From Asparagopsis taxiformis (lineage: Eukaryota; Rhodophyta; Florideophyceae; Bonnemaisoniales; Bonnemaisoniaceae), in assembly GCA_030407315.1 (NCBI GenBank), contig JALQPE010002153.1, forward strand, positions 26,471-90,470: a stretch of DNA of 64,000 nucleotides, given 5' to 3'. This document shows, in pieces, positions 55,274-64,000 of the stretch; the first letter of the stretch is position 1; each line of letters begins with the position of its first letter. The position numbers were made by a program, and so were the translations under genes. The notes below the pieces were generated by a model. It saw only the letters and a list, made by a program, of their open reading frames with translations. It made no database searches and was not told the DNA's origin.

Positions 55274-58200
55274 ATGGCCTCTGAGAAGAGAAATCCAGCG
55301 AGCACCTCTGGGCGTCCCCTTCATGGTGAGCGGCGCAATGGGCTATTGCACATCGACCCATTCAAGATCAAAAGATATGTCGAGATTCGAGAAATCGACT
55401 ACAGGCACGTCGATGTTATTGCCGAGAGCATTCAGGTTTACGGCTACAATGACAACAACCCAATTACCGGTCGGATCATTGACGGTGATGTACAGGTGCT
55501 GGATGGTGCGCATCGTTCGAAAGCTGTAATCAAGCTCATAGAGAACGGTGAGCTTCCGCGTGATTTCACTGTTCCTATGATTGAAGAAGAAGTCGACATA
55601 TCTCCGATTACAAGTGCTGCTTTCCTTCTAGATAGTGTGAAAGCATCAAACGCGAACGATATGGCATCCAGGCAGAAGAGGATGACTTTCATTGAGTACC
55701 TGAATCTTACTTTGGATCTTAGAGATGGGTACTGGGAGCGAAACGCAGGTGAAAAACAAGGGAGCTCAAGCATGGTTACAATTCGCGACGTGAATATGCC
55801 ATCCATTAGGCGATGGCTCGCCGTGGGATCTCAGCGCGAAGATTTGGCAGAAACTGTGCTGAGGCAGCCACAGTACGAGAGTTGCTTGTCAATTCTTCGT
55901 GTGCTTCGCCCCTACAGTCGCATAGAAGAACCCAATCCCAAAATGGTTCGCTGTCTGTGGCAGTTGTTCTGTATTGTATGGGGAAGGCCGGTTGAAGTTC
56001 AGAACAATTTTGCGATGAAGGAGTTTCCCACATCTCTCGAGAAAAGAGCATCAGTCGGCGAGCAGTTGTTTGGGATGTCTACAAGTGGTGAAATTGCTTC
56101 TCCATTGTGTCGCGAAGTCCTCACCTGTGAGTATTTTCGTTCTGGAAGAAGTGCACAGGGTAGAACATTAACAGAAGAAGACAAAGTATTTGGAAGGCTG
56201 ATGTTTATGATTTCATTTGTGCACATTGCCCTCACTAGACGCAGAAATGCACCCATTCGCCGGGGTAGGAAGCGTCGTAGAACTGGGAGGGATACAGAGA
56301 CTTCTACATTCGCCCCTTTCCAGCGCACAAGAGCAAACGGAGAGTCTGTGGGTGTCGTTTTGGAAAGGGTCATGTCTGCCTGGGATACAACAGCGATGAT
56401 TCTGGGCTTCGAAAGCGCCTACATGATGTGTCGCCCATACATGGTTTTCGACTCTGAGAAATTCCAATTCATCTGTCTTGCTAATCGTACTGACGGGTGG
56501 GCACATCCTGACCACTACTCAGATCTTCTGCTTCCGTCCCCGGTAGTGAAACTCCGCGAGAATGCAGGTTATCCAGGCACTTTGGATATCTCTGTTGATG
56601 CAAGGTTGAGGTCTTTGACAGAAGCCGTACTAGTGTCTGTGTATGACTGTATGATAGGCATTGATGTATTCGGATCAAGTACGAACCAGATGGAAGGGCT
56701 GCGCACTAAATTTTTCCATCAGCCTGACCGGTTCGGATTGAACGCCTTCATCGAAGCAAGAATAGAACAATCCATCGCATTGGATGGTCACGAAAGACTC
56801 AAGGTATGGAAGAACTGGAACCGTGAAATGCGTGTGAAGCCAGTTGATGTCTGCGACTTGAAAATTCTCTACGAGACTGAACAGCGCAACGCAGCATCCA
56901 GATCTCTTTCTCGAGAAAGAGATCGTCTTGAGTCGAATGAATCAATGCAGCACAGCACTCGCCGTTTAGGTACAGGTGGAAGGAAACCTACCAATGACTC
57001 TGGATCCCAGTATACATCCAGCATGGATGGGAGGGCTTCGTCCGCAGTGGACACGGTTATGCAAGATGTTGCGGAGGATACACCGTCAGCGGAGGCAGTG
57101 GGTGAGGAAGAGGGGGTACCGGATCATATTGTGCAATTGAAAAAGGTCATGAAGAGATTTTGCGTGGCTTACAACTGTACAGCCTCGAGGTTAGTGCACC
57201 GGGTTAACACTGATTCCATTGGCATGCTTTCAGGGAATACTATTGATGGACAAGCACAACTTGTGCTCACCGATCCACCCTTCAACACGCGGAGGGAGAA
57301 AGGCAAGACCAATTCAGACTATGATGACATCAATAGCGCACAAATGTTTCGTACTGGAAAGGACATTTCTCGAATGCTGCGCCCTGGAGGACATGCCCTG
57401 ATATTTTCCAGTATCAAACAGTTGGTTGGGTGGGGAGAAGCTCTTCAAAATGCAGAAAGCGGGGAACAATCCATGCGTACAGACGATGTTCCTCTCATTC
57501 TAAGCCGTCGTCCCTACGTATTCATCCAAAACCCAATGAACAAATCGTGTTCATTACACAACATTCACGAGTTTGTTGTGCACAGTTTCAAACGTGGGAT
57601 GGGAGCTGCCGCGTTTGAAATGGTTGATTATTCTTTGCATAACCGTGACCTTTCACGACATCCAGGGTACGTGAACGCAATCGACAACTGCCCAAAGCTC
57701 GGACCTGGTGAGTCATTGAACTTCGAAGACAAAAGGCTACGTGCGGAGCAGAAGCCTCTGTCCATACTTCGAGAGCTTATTTCAAGGTTTTCAAAGCCAG
57801 GAGACATTGTGGTAGATCTATTCTCCGGAACGTATTCTACTGCAATAGCTTGCATGACAATGAGAGATGGTCTGTATCGCAAGTTTATTGGATGTGAAAA
57901 AGACGCCACATGCCATGGATCAGCTCAGCCGTTGTTGCTGGATTGCTTTGTTAGGCAAGGTCGAGATGGAGTTTTTGGGGAGGCAACCAAAAATGACATA
58001 TCGAGTATTCTCGCTAACAAAGAATGGAATTACTCGATAAGGAGCAATGTAGGAAGTGAAAGACTTCGACATCGAAGTGATGCGCCTGATGGATTCCCGT
58101 CGGTATCTTCACTACCACTGCATATGTTGCGATTTGTCTCCTCTGTTGCGCGGGATCAAAGCATGCTCCGAAGACTTGCCGAAGTCCCAATGAATGAATG

Positions 58201-58783
58201 GGGCGTAGAAGATTTAGGCAAGGTTTTCTCCGTTGACCCTGAGATGATGCTTGCAGTAGATGCCTCCTTTCACAACGTTATTGTTGCTGCATCGACAGTT
58301 CGAGAGGGAGGATTGGGGGTTTTTGCCGCAGAAGATTTAGAGAGGGGCTCTGTTGTTGGATGGTATAATGGGACAATTTTATACGGGAAGATTGGGGAGA
58401 ATGAACCGCAACGCAGTCGCTTGTACGGACCGGACGGGTTCGGTTGTACTGGTGAAAGATTCCAAAACTTCAACATGGAGATGGAGACCAGTGTCATCGG
58501 AGAAGAAGCACCGGTCGACAAGATATATCTTGTACCAGCGGAATACAATGTCTGCAGCTACCTCAACGACAGTAGGACCATTGACGGAATGGAGAGAGTT
58601 GCAAATGTGCAACGCAGAAAAAATGCAGAGTTCCGAGTTCACAAAGACGTCAATCCTACTTGCGACTTCAAGTATGCAGTAGCAAAACCTGATCTCATCC
58701 TAGCGCAGGTTGTAGTAGATGTTCGAGCTGGGGAAGAGATATTCGTTGACTATGGATCGCGCTACTGGACTGCAGAGAAGTAG
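55274..58783 (+). CDS. ParB-domain / amino-DNA-methyltransferase / SET-domain fusion, 1169 aa
   Basis: ATG 55274. Residues about 20-110 match the ParB/Srx N-terminal fold: HIDPFKIKRY, then SIQVYGYNDNNPITGRI, and the signature DGAHR at 77-81. Residues 110-640 are helical and unassigned, with a basic RGRKRRRTGR stretch. Residues about 640-880 form a beta-class amino-methyltransferase. Motif IV is TDPPF (D667-F670), followed by DYDD, and motif I comes later as VVDLFSGTYSTA (D848-G852). Such enzymes add methyl to adenine N6 or cytosine N4 in DNA. Residues about 1000-1169 form a SET domain: GGLGVFAAEDLERGSVVGWY, VCSYLNDSR in place of the usual NHS, and EIFVDYGSRYW with the catalytic-type Y1160. 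All active-site motifs except the His look intact. One uninterrupted exon. ParB-methyltransferase fusions are common in phages; adding SET is eukaryotic. Confidence 0.88.
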   Translation: MASEKRNPASTSGRPLHGERRNGLLHIDPFKIKRYVEIREIDYRHVDVIAESIQVYGYNDNNPITGRIIDGDVQVLDGAHRSKAVIKLIENGELPRDFTVPMIEEEVDISPITSAAFLLDSVKASNANDMASRQKRMTFIEYLNLTLDLRDGYWERNAGEKQGSSSMVTIRDVNMPSIRRWLAVGSQREDLAETVLRQPQYESCLSILRVLRPYSRIEEPNPKMVRCLWQLFCIVWGRPVEVQNNFAMKEFPTSLEKRASVGEQLFGMSTSGEIASPLCREVLTCEYFRSGRSAQGRTLTEEDKVFGRLMFMISFVHIALTRRRNAPIRRGRKRRRTGRDTETSTFAPFQRTRANGESVGVVLERVMSAWDTTAMILGFESAYMMCRPYMVFDSEKFQFICLANRTDGWAHPDHYSDLLLPSPVVKLRENAGYPGTLDISVDARLRSLTEAVLVSVYDCMIGIDVFGSSTNQMEGLRTKFFHQPDRFGLNAFIEARIEQSIALDGHERLKVWKNWNREMRVKPVDVCDLKILYETEQRNAASRSLSRERDRLESNESMQHSTRRLGTGGRKPTNDSGSQYTSSMDGRASSAVDTVMQDVAEDTPSAEAVGEEEGVPDHIVQLKKVMKRFCVAYNCTASRLVHRVNTDSIGMLSGNTIDGQAQLVLTDPPFNTRREKGKTNSDYDDINSAQMFRTGKDISRMLRPGGHALIFSSIKQLVGWGEALQNAESGEQSMRTDDVPLILSRRPYVFIQNPMNKSCSLHNIHEFVVHSFKRGMGAAAFEMVDYSLHNRDLSRHPGYVNAIDNCPKLGPGESLNFEDKRLRAEQKPLSILRELISRFSKPGDIVVDLFSGTYSTAIACMTMRDGLYRKFIGCEKDATCHGSAQPLLLDCFVRQGRDGVFGEATKNDISSILANKEWNYSIRSNVGSERLRHRSDAPDGFPSVSSLPLHMLRFVSSVARDQSMLRRLAEVPMNEWGVEDLGKVFSVDPEMMLAVDASFHNVIVAASTVREGGLGVFAAEDLERGSVVGWYNGTILYGKIGENEPQRSRLYGPDGFGCTGERFQNFNMEMETSVIGEEAPVDKIYLVPAEYNVCSYLNDSRTIDGMERVANVQRRKNAEFRVHKDVNPTCDFKYAVAKPDLILAQVVVDVRAGEEIFVDYGSRYWTAEK

Positions 58784-58907
58784 GACAGTATACGCGTCCA
58801 ATTACAGATATCAAGAGTACCATCAGCAATAAAAAGTCTTGCATCTGAACTCGTACAACGTTGTAGTACTACAATCTACCTGAGCGATAATAACAGACTT
58901 TCATTTG

Positions 58908-59490
58908 CTGAGCGGTGCCAGTCAGCCCACGCCCAATGATAGTGCTGCACCTGGGCTTTGCCATACCAAAATAATACCGGGTATTATTTCGGGTGTGGCC
59001 AGCCCAAGTGCAGCTCTGCCATTGGCTGTCATGAACGCAGCGGCAGCCAATGGAATTGCTGCACCTGGGCTTTGCCATGCCAAAATAATACCGGGTATTA
59101 TTTTGGGTGTGGCCAGCCCAAGTGCAGCTCTGCCATTGGCTGTCATGAACGCAGCGGCAGCCAATGGAATTGCTGCACCTGGGCTTTGCCATGCCAAAAT
59201 AATACCGGGTATTATTTGGGTGTGGCCAGCCCAAGTGCAGCTCTGCTATTGGCTGTCATGAACGCAGCGGCAGCCAATGGAATTGCTGCACCTGGGCTTT
59301 GCCATGCCAAAATAATACCGGGTATTATTTTGGGTGTGGCCAGCCCAAGTGCAGCTCTGCTATTGGCTGTCATGAACGCAGCGGCAGCCAATGGAATTGC
59401 TGCACCTGGGCTTTGCCATGCCAAAATAATACCGGGTATTATTTTGGGTGTGGCCAGCCCAAGTGCAGCTCTGCTATTGGCTGCCAGGTT
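58908..59490. repeat. Palindrome array 2 (five sites, unit 113-114 bp)
   Basis: Cores AATAATACC-G-GGTATTATT start at 58970, 59084, 59198, 59311 and 59425. Between cores every unit holds a second inverted repeat, GTGCAGC...CCATTGGCTG facing CAGCCAATGG...GCTGCAC. Units are 98-100 percent identical. The array sits between the convergent ends of the two ParB-domain genes. Confidence 0.95.
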
Positions 59491-59814
59491 TGCATCTCAA
59501 CTACAGTTAGTATACTAAGAAGAACAATTCAAGACCTTGGTTACTCGAGTGATGTGGAATTGTGGCAGTCTTGCAAAACTGTGCCATGCATGTAGGAAAG
59601 GAAAAGAGATCAGTCTGTACGATGTAAGGTGTAGAAGCTATGCGGGGTGAGAGGTAGAGGAACTCTAATAGTGCAGTAGACTGACCGTGCTAATATTTTC
59701 AAAGTCGTGAATAGGAGTAGATTTAGTTGTGGTAAAGGAAGTATACTACCGAAGCTAGCTTAGGATTGGCAGATGCTGCCTGTAGAGGGAGAGGCAAAGC
59801 AGTATTCTTGCAGA

Positions 59815-62784
59815 TTATCGCGCACTAGGTGCATCCCAGTAGTTGACTGTTTCGATAGCATCCGCCAATTCTTCTTCGTCACTTAAAAGGTAGAGATGAG
59901 AACGAACCGGAAGACCATATGTTAGGCGATTTTCCGCTGAACTACTGAATCCCTTGCCTCCATGGTAGAAGTCACCACGACCGATGAAGAGAGAATACGG
60001 TGGCACGTAGATGTCCATAACAGGCGTCTTGTACTTCTCAGCGTCTGCACGCGTCAAACAGACGTGGCTGAAATACGCTCCACGAAGCCAGAACCCATCA
60101 GCCGCGCTTGCCATCAGAAAGTACGATCTTCCAGGTGGGAAATCGGAATCATTGATGACCACCGGTAGGTCTGTGTGCAAGTCTTGATCTGGAGCACCAT
60201 CAGAGGTCAGCAAAAGACGTAAACCGGTTTTAGGAAAGGCCACAGGCTCATGGATTCCTAGGCCCAAGTACATTAGCTCGGCACAGATTGCTTTGCCGAC
60301 CTCGAGAATCATCTTGTTCTTGAATTGATGTTCATCCATCTGCTCGAGATCGTCGCAAATCTTCTTCCTTGAGATAGAGAACCTTCCCAAACGAGAGGCC
60401 TGTTGCTCTGCTGTTACCTCACCCTTGTTTCGAATCTGATGCCAGGGATCATTGGAACTGTCTTCAGCAGAAGAATGAACAGGTTTGAACTTCTGGGCGT
60501 AGAACGTGAACAGTTCATGTGCTGCGTTGCCCACAGTCGAAGAACGGAAGATACCACTGAGTACATGGGCACCCAAGAGATTGAGAGTTGACCTAGCTGT
60601 TGCAAAGAACTTCTCTGCACAGCAAGCTGGACCACTGCACGCTATACAATTCATATCGGCAGCAGCTGCACTCAAAATCTCCTGTCGGATTGTTTCGTAC
60701 AGCTTGCTGTCGATATAGTACTTGACCCTAGAGTCTGACGGTATGGTGTTCGGGAGAATATCCATAATCCGTTCATCGACTACCCTGTCGGGGAGGGGAT
60801 TTTCCTGCTCATCGCTGAACAATGGAATCTCCTCGGTTGAACGTTTCACCGTACGGTTAGCTTCCAGTCTTCTGCGCTTCGGAAGGGGCTCTTCGGACTC
60901 TTCTTCTACCTCCGACTCTGCCTGACTGTCGCCGCCAACCCGTAGACTCTCCGTTCTCTGCCGTTTCGACCTGCGAAGTGTCTCGACTGGCTCATTCACC
61001 GCAAGCGGTGGTGCATTGAGAGGGAGACGGAGGAGAACAGATCCCAATTGCTTCTCAGAACCTGCCACAGTGGCATCAGGGGTTCCTTGAGCCTGCTCAA
61101 CTGCAGGAACGGAAGTGGCAGGAGCAGGAGGGGTAGCAGGAGGGGTGGAAGGGGCGGGAACGGAAGCGGCAGGAGGAGGGGTAGCAGGAGGGGTGGAAGG
61201 GGCGGGAACGGAAGTGGCAGGAGGAGGAGGGGTAGTAGGAGCAGGAGTAGAAGGGGTAGAAGGGGTAGAAGGGGTAGAAGGGGTAGAAGGAGTAGAAGGG
61301 GTAGAATGAGCACGAGGAGCAGGAGGGGTAGAAGGAGCAGGAGGGGTAGAAGGGGCAGGAGGAGTAGGACCAGAACGGGTAGAAGGGGTAGAAGGCTCAT
61401 CTGATTGGGGCGTAGATGGCTTCGGCGCATCTTCAGATGGCTGTTCATTGTGAACAATGACCCTTTGGTCTTCTTCCATGTCCACAACGCCCGTGGAAAA
61501 GCGAAGCTGCTCATACATTTCGTCGGAGACGAGAGCATGCTTCGTACCGCTGTTATCGTCGGTATTGAAGTGCAGGAGGGTCTCCGCGATACTGTTCGCA
61601 ATAACAGTCTCCTTTCCTGACCCAGTGTTCTTGAGCTCGGAGTAGAAATGGTCGAGCGGAGGCTCCATCATTTTGTGAGCAGCAACCGGCTCGGACATCT
61701 TGAACACTTCAATCAAAACACGAACGAAAGGATTACCAAATCCTCTTGTCGTCCTACTCAACTGACGCAGATCTCGCATGCGTGTCCAGAGAGCTGTTAT
61801 GAGCAAGATGAACCTTTGCTGATACTCCGAGCCGCGACGGAAGTCTGCCATGAAAACGAGATCCATGTTGCAGCCATACATGTCTACGGACTGCTTGAAG
61901 ACATCGTCGTTGATGTCACGGCCTTCTTTAACGGCCCTTTCCTGTTCCGCAGCGAGAATTTCCTTGGTGAACATGCTCGGTACGGAACTCCAGAACTCAA
62001 GCGCTTTGTTGTTCACAGTCCGGAAGCCTTTCGCAGCAGTCACGTGCTTGTTGATGGCTTGGTAGCCCAGTTTCGATATCGACAACTGGCTGTCCATGAT
62101 GACCTGAATGCACTTCCGATTCGGTTCACCCAACATGTCCTTGGTCGTGAGCAGTTGGACCACAGAACACACTCGGTCTGCCAAAGAAACAAGGGCAACA
62201 TCATGCGTGAGTGTGTTTGCTTGAATGGACAGCCCGAGTACTTCAAAAGGTGTGAAGTACTCATCGGAAACTTCTTCTGTCCCTGGGCGCCTGATCAAAG
62301 CCACATCGATGTTCCTGAATGACGCAGCATACGGATGTTGCCCTTCCGGGTCTTCACGAATGCACTTCTGGAGAGCCGCAACGCGATGGCCACCATCGAT
62401 GTAGAACGTTTGAAGGGTGGGGGTTGTGCTGCCTTCACTGGGAAGGAGCATTTTGCAGGCAAGGATTCGGGAGATTGAGGAGGTGAATCCTTCCCTCAGG
62501 AACTTCTCCTTCAGCTCAAGCACTCTCCCTTCCCTAATATGACGAGAGAATAGGGGGGGTCTGTGCAAATCCAAGGGAGACAGCCTGTGGTCAGCTTTGG
62601 GACAGTCTGACAACTGAACCTCGGCGGTGACAGAGTTATCGTGACCAGGGCTGCGAGAAGGGGCGCGAGAGCGAGAAGGGGCGCGAGAGCGAGAAGGGGC
62701 GCGAGAGCGAGCGGAGGCCCGACCGCGAGTCGAAGCGCGAGCAGGGGCGGGGGCAGAGGGTTTGGAGCGAGTGCGAGGAGCCAT
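59815..62784 (-). CDS. ParB-like domain / 2-oxoglutarate-Fe(II) dioxygenase-like fusion, 989 aa
   Basis: ATG 62784. Residues 1-50 are Arg/Ser repeats (ARSRAPSRSRAPS). Residues about 65-180 carry a ParB-like fold with the signature YIDGGHRVAALQK (D130-R134), matching DGAHR of the partner gene. Residues 180-440 are helical. Residues about 455-590 are Pro/Thr/Ser low complexity. Then come a basic KRRRLE segment and a Cys group CIACSGPACC near residue 715. The C-terminus has double-stranded beta-helix landmarks: H870-T-D872 (DLHTDLPVV), H941 in GDFYHGG and R953 in SAENRLTYG, the HxD...H...R set that binds iron and 2-oxoglutarate. Relatives such as AlkB and TET/JBP oxidise methylated bases, but prolyl or histone substrates are also possible. 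It converges with the methyltransferase gene across array 2. Confidence 0.8.
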   Translation of the reverse strand: MAPRTRSKPSAPAPARASTRGRASARSRAPSRSRAPSRSRAPSRSPGHDNSVTAEVQLSDCPKADHRLSPLDLHRPPLFSRHIREGRVLELKEKFLREGFTSSISRILACKMLLPSEGSTTPTLQTFYIDGGHRVAALQKCIREDPEGQHPYAASFRNIDVALIRRPGTEEVSDEYFTPFEVLGLSIQANTLTHDVALVSLADRVCSVVQLLTTKDMLGEPNRKCIQVIMDSQLSISKLGYQAINKHVTAAKGFRTVNNKALEFWSSVPSMFTKEILAAEQERAVKEGRDINDDVFKQSVDMYGCNMDLVFMADFRRGSEYQQRFILLITALWTRMRDLRQLSRTTRGFGNPFVRVLIEVFKMSEPVAAHKMMEPPLDHFYSELKNTGSGKETVIANSIAETLLHFNTDDNSGTKHALVSDEMYEQLRFSTGVVDMEEDQRVIVHNEQPSEDAPKPSTPQSDEPSTPSTRSGPTPPAPSTPPAPSTPPAPRAHSTPSTPSTPSTPSTPSTPSTPAPTTPPPPATSVPAPSTPPATPPPAASVPAPSTPPATPPAPATSVPAVEQAQGTPDATVAGSEKQLGSVLLRLPLNAPPLAVNEPVETLRRSKRQRTESLRVGGDSQAESEVEEESEEPLPKRRRLEANRTVKRSTEEIPLFSDEQENPLPDRVVDERIMDILPNTIPSDSRVKYYIDSKLYETIRQEILSAAAADMNCIACSGPACCAEKFFATARSTLNLLGAHVLSGIFRSSTVGNAAHELFTFYAQKFKPVHSSAEDSSNDPWHQIRNKGEVTAEQQASRLGRFSISRKKICDDLEQMDEHQFKNKMILEVGKAICAELMYLGLGIHEPVAFPKTGLRLLLTSDGAPDQDLHTDLPVVINDSDFPPGRSYFLMASAADGFWLRGAYFSHVCLTRADAEKYKTPVMDIYVPPYSLFIGRGDFYHGGKGFSSSAENRLTYGLPVRSHLYLLSDEEELADAIETVNYWDAPSAR

Positions 62785-63194
62785 TGAAGGATGATGGAAA
62801 GCAGGAATGGAGAGAAGCTTGATTGAGTGTACGACCCCGATAACGACGATACAGAGACGATTAAGATAGATTTATTTCGCTACTGCAGTCTGATAAAGGA
62901 TCAAACGTGAACAATCCGTTTCAACTCTGATTTCAATTTTTTGTTTATTTCTAGACCACTTGACTCAGATCAAGAGTAATACTCGAAATTCAGTTAATTT
63001 CTGCGGCCAAATACAATCGCTATACGACGAGTTCACACTCAAAGTGGCTAAACAGGTACGAGTTGGTCATGGTGATTACCCCAAAACCACTCAAGTAATA
63101 ACTACATAATGCTGAAGTCACATACTTCCCAGCATTTTGCACCAACTCGTGGAGCTGATGCGTACATACCAAATGCATCTGTATTCAACATGAA

Positions 63195-64000
63195 CCACGA
63201 ATAAGTGGGCTTCGGCCAATGAGTGCACTGCACCTGGCTTGAGAAACTAGGAATAATACCCGGTATTATTTTGGCCTCCCAAACGCCAGGTGCACCAACG
63301 CCATTGGCCGGTGGTAGTTTGGACAACCTCGGCCAATGGGGTTGGTGCACTTGGTCTATACCGACCCAAAATAATACCGGGTATTATTTTGGCCTCCCAA
63401 ACGCCAGGTGCACAACGCCATTGGCCGAGGGTATCCGGCTACCACCGGCCAATGGGGTTGGTGCACTTGGTCTATATCGACCCAAAATAATACCGGTATT
63501 ATTTTGGCCTCCCAAAAGCCAGGTGCACCAACGCCATTGGCCGGTGGTAGTTTGGACAACCTCGGCCAATGGGGTTGGTGCACTTGGTCTATACCGACCC
63601 AAAATAATACCGGGTATTATTTTGGCCTCCCAACGCCAGGTGCACCAACGCCATTGGCCGAGGGTTCCGGCTACCCCCGGCCATGGGGTTGGTGCACTTG
63701 GTCTATACCGACCCAAAAATAATACCGGGTATTATTTTGGCCTCCCAAACGCCAGGTGCACCAACGCCTTGGCCGAGGGTATCCGGCTACCACCGGCCAA
63801 TGGGGTTGGTGCACTTGGTCTATACCGACCCAAAATAATACCGGGTATTATTTGGCCTCCCAAAACGCCAGGTGCACCAACGCCATTGGCCGAGGGTATC
63901 GGCTACCACCGGCCAATGGGGTTGGTGCACTTGGTCTATACCGACCCAAAATAATACCGGGGTATTATTTTGGCCCCCAAAAGCCAGGTGCACCAACGCC
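63195..64000. repeat. Palindrome array 3 (seven sites, continues past window)
   Basis: Cores at 63252, 63370, 63486, 63603, 63718, 63834 and 63950, spacing about 116 bp, with small core variants (no central base at 63486; an extra G at the last). Each unit has 21-nt outer arms GTGCACCAAC.CCATTGGCCG facing CGGCCAATGG.GTTGGTGCAC. This is the same plan as array 2 with different sequence. It lies about 450 bp upstream of the dioxygenase-like gene. Confidence 0.95.

Noticed and set aside
55274..58783. Bacterial contamination as the source of the ParB-methyltransferase gene
   Set aside because: The same reading frame ends in a SET domain and the gene lies in a contig continuous with eukaryotic retrotransposons; a TATA-led eukaryote-type gene lies next to it.
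58908..59490. CRISPR-like array of palindromic repeats with spacers
   Set aside because: The 'spacers' are nearly identical between units, so this is a tandem satellite-like array. The surroundings are eukaryotic and no cas gene is present.
58869..59595. Open frames running through palindrome array 2 on both strands
   Set aside because: They exist because the unit length (114 bp) is a multiple of three and lacks stops. They are pure repeat translation.
61048..61404. Gly/Arg/Ser-rich plus-strand frame
   Set aside because: Shadow of the Pro/Thr/Ser repeat of the dioxygenase-like gene on the other strand.
63102..63954. Open frames through palindrome array 3
   Set aside because: Repeat-driven, broken wherever a unit loses a base, no independent coding signal.

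Overview
The window is eukaryotic nuclear DNA. Six LTR retrotransposons, complete or fragmentary, are nested in one another, and between and beside them lie a few intron-poor protein genes with TATA boxes. Spliceosomal-type introns inside the retroelements, Ty3/gypsy chromodomains, copia primer sites matching initiator tRNA-Met, and RING-H2 and SET domains exclude a prokaryote. Compact genes beside large copia and gypsy loads would suit a red alga such as a florideophyte, but that is a guess. No gene here fixes the lineage.

Left block (1-18.8 kb): a copia copy on the minus strand (B, 10078-12806) was hit by a retroelement (A, 1-10077, continuing off the left edge). A was in turn hit by a younger copia element (C, 2273-8584, TSD GGACC). 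A Ty3/gypsy chromovirus (E1, 12807-18811, 361-bp LTRs, TSD ATCGG) landed at the 5' end of B. C carries an extra upstream zinc-finger ORF whose ATG would be created by splicing. E1 has a highly structured leader RNA.

Genic block (18.8-31.5 kb): four small genes of no or general known function. They are a nuclear-looking acidic protein, a small zinc-binding protein, a membrane RING-H2 ubiquitin ligase and a single-pass membrane protein. Between them lie long stretches without recognisable genes.

Middle block (31.5-50.3 kb): a copia gag fragment (F) is interrupted by a second gypsy copy (E2). The 5' LTR of E2 is split by a 15-kb Ty3 element (D, 32275-47330, about 1.28-kb LTRs, TSD ACATA). D carries gag, pol and a chromodomain on the minus strand, and a long spliced antisense ORF on the plus strand. 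E2 is truncated within its reverse transcriptase at about 50326.

Right block (50.3-64 kb) is the exciting part. Two large genes converge. One (55274-58783) fuses a ParB/Srx-type N-terminal domain, a beta-class amino-DNA-methyltransferase and a C-terminal SET domain. The other (59815-62784, minus) fuses a ParB-type domain to a C-terminal 2-oxoglutarate/Fe(II) dioxygenase-like domain. A second convergent pair of unrecognised genes (51025-52548 and 53154-54542) lies to the left. Fourteen copies of one near-perfect palindrome, AATAATACC-N-GGTATTATT, occur in three tandem arrays: one between each convergent pair and one at the right edge. A DNA/histone modification writer, a candidate oxidase, ParB domains in both and parS-like site arrays together look like an undescribed ParB-linked chromatin- or DNA-marking system, possibly carried by a large selfish element. 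Gene content is read directly from the sequence; activity, partnership and mobility are inference.
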